Below the pieces are notes generated by a model. That model did not search any database. It was not told the DNA's origin and saw nothing but the letters and a program-made list of their open reading frames with translations. Positions 4,876-5,154 of a stretch of 5,154 nt of DNA are shown piece by piece; the stretch's first letter is position 1, and every line of letters begins with the position of its first letter. The translations under genes and the position numbers were made by a program. Origin of the DNA: Thalassolituus sp. UBA674 (GTDB lineage: Bacteria; Pseudomonadota; Gammaproteobacteria; Pseudomonadales; Oceanobacteraceae); assembly GCA_002298335.1 (NCBI GenBank), contig DBNK01000039.1, forward strand, positions 40,947-46,100, in the 5' to 3' direction.

Positions 4876-5154
4876 TTAATGACGATCGGCGGGATGGATC
4901 AGGCCAAGATGTACGGCCTGCAGGGCCGCTTCGGCGCGGTTACTGACCTGCAGCTTCTGATAGATGTTCTTGAGGTATCCGGCGGCGGTGTTTTCGGTGA
5001 TTTTCAGCGCCTCAGCCGCGCGGCGCACGCTGTAGCCGTTGGCAATCAGTACCAGTATGTCTTCTTCGCGGCGGGTCAGCAGGCTGGCGCTGTCGCGCCG
5101 CGGGTGGAAGTGGCCGAGCATGGCCCGCGCCATCGATGCCGAGATCGGCGGGCG
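4876..5154 (-). CDS. Response regulator, LuxR/NarL type, C-terminal part (start outside window)
   Basis: The frame is open to the window edge, giving the last 92 residues and the TAA stop; the N-terminal part, expected to be a receiver domain, lies beyond position 5154. The visible part begins with RPPISASMARAMLGHF, the linker typical of NarL-type response regulators. It is followed by a GerE/LuxR helix-turn-helix: LTRREEDILVLIANGYS at about 26-42, the scaffold helix RRAAEALKIT at 45-54, and the recognition helix with ENTAAGYLKNIYQKLQV at 54-70, ending with SNRAEAA. The AGY form in the recognition helix is known in this subgroup. It should bind DNA as a dimer after phosphorylation by a sensor kinase not seen here. 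The internal ATG at 5133 is not the start, because the linker continues upstream of it. The lipoprotein gene follows 76 bp downstream on the same strand and is a candidate target. Confidence 0.93.
   Translation of the reverse strand, partial: RPPISASMARAMLGHFHPRRDSASLLTRREEDILVLIANGYSVRRAAEALKITENTAAGYLKNIYQKLQVSNRAEAALQAVHLGLIHPADRH

Noticed and set aside
4176..4946. Plus-strand open frame (256 codons)
   Set aside because: It is antisense to the lipoprotein and runs into the regulator gene; no ribosome binding site or domain is visible.
4876..5133. Regulator as a complete 85-residue LuxR-only protein starting at 5133
   Set aside because: The frame continues open to the window edge, and the upstream residues match the usual response-regulator linker, so this is the C-terminal part of a longer protein.

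Overview
The window looks like chromosomal DNA of a moderately GC-rich gammaproteobacterium, possibly marine. This is an inference from three things: a sodium-coupled SGLT-type symporter, AGGAG-type ribosome binding sites before every gene whose start is visible, and a NarL/LuxR-type response regulator next to an outer-membrane-type lipoprotein. No rRNA, tRNA, phage, IS transposase or CRISPR array is visible. The sequence alone does not name the genus.

Layout. Positions 1 to about 740 hold no credible gene. They form a complex fold-back repeat: a large imperfect palindrome, 119-668, whose anchors all share one centre (393.5). It has a 77-bp highly conserved arm segment on each side, including 50 bp with no mismatch, and a 12-bp stem-loop at the apex. 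It is flanked on both sides by tandem 14-bp GC-rich units in mirror orientation. The left arm carries a second small palindrome (93-116) with no counterpart on the right, which looks like a nested insertion. Positions 741-817 are a short plain spacer.

Five genes follow. On the minus strand is a 519-residue sodium:solute symporter (818-2377). Upstream of it, also minus, is a 167-residue general-stress-type pyridoxamine-phosphate-oxidase-like protein (2487-2990). A 244-bp divergent intergenic region with two dyads separates that gene from a plus-strand two-CBS-domain protein (3235-3669). This gene converges on a minus-strand lipoprotein of unrecognised family (3795-4799), whose intrinsic terminator lies at 3686-3708. 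At the right edge is the C-terminal DNA-binding half of a LuxR/NarL-type response regulator (4876-5154, minus), which runs out of the window and lies 76 bp upstream of the lipoprotein on the same strand.

The genes do not form one obvious pathway. The possible functional links are a stress-related pair (PPOX-like protein and CBS protein) sharing a divergent promoter region, and a regulator-lipoprotein pair. The most unusual object is the non-coding palindromic element at the left end.
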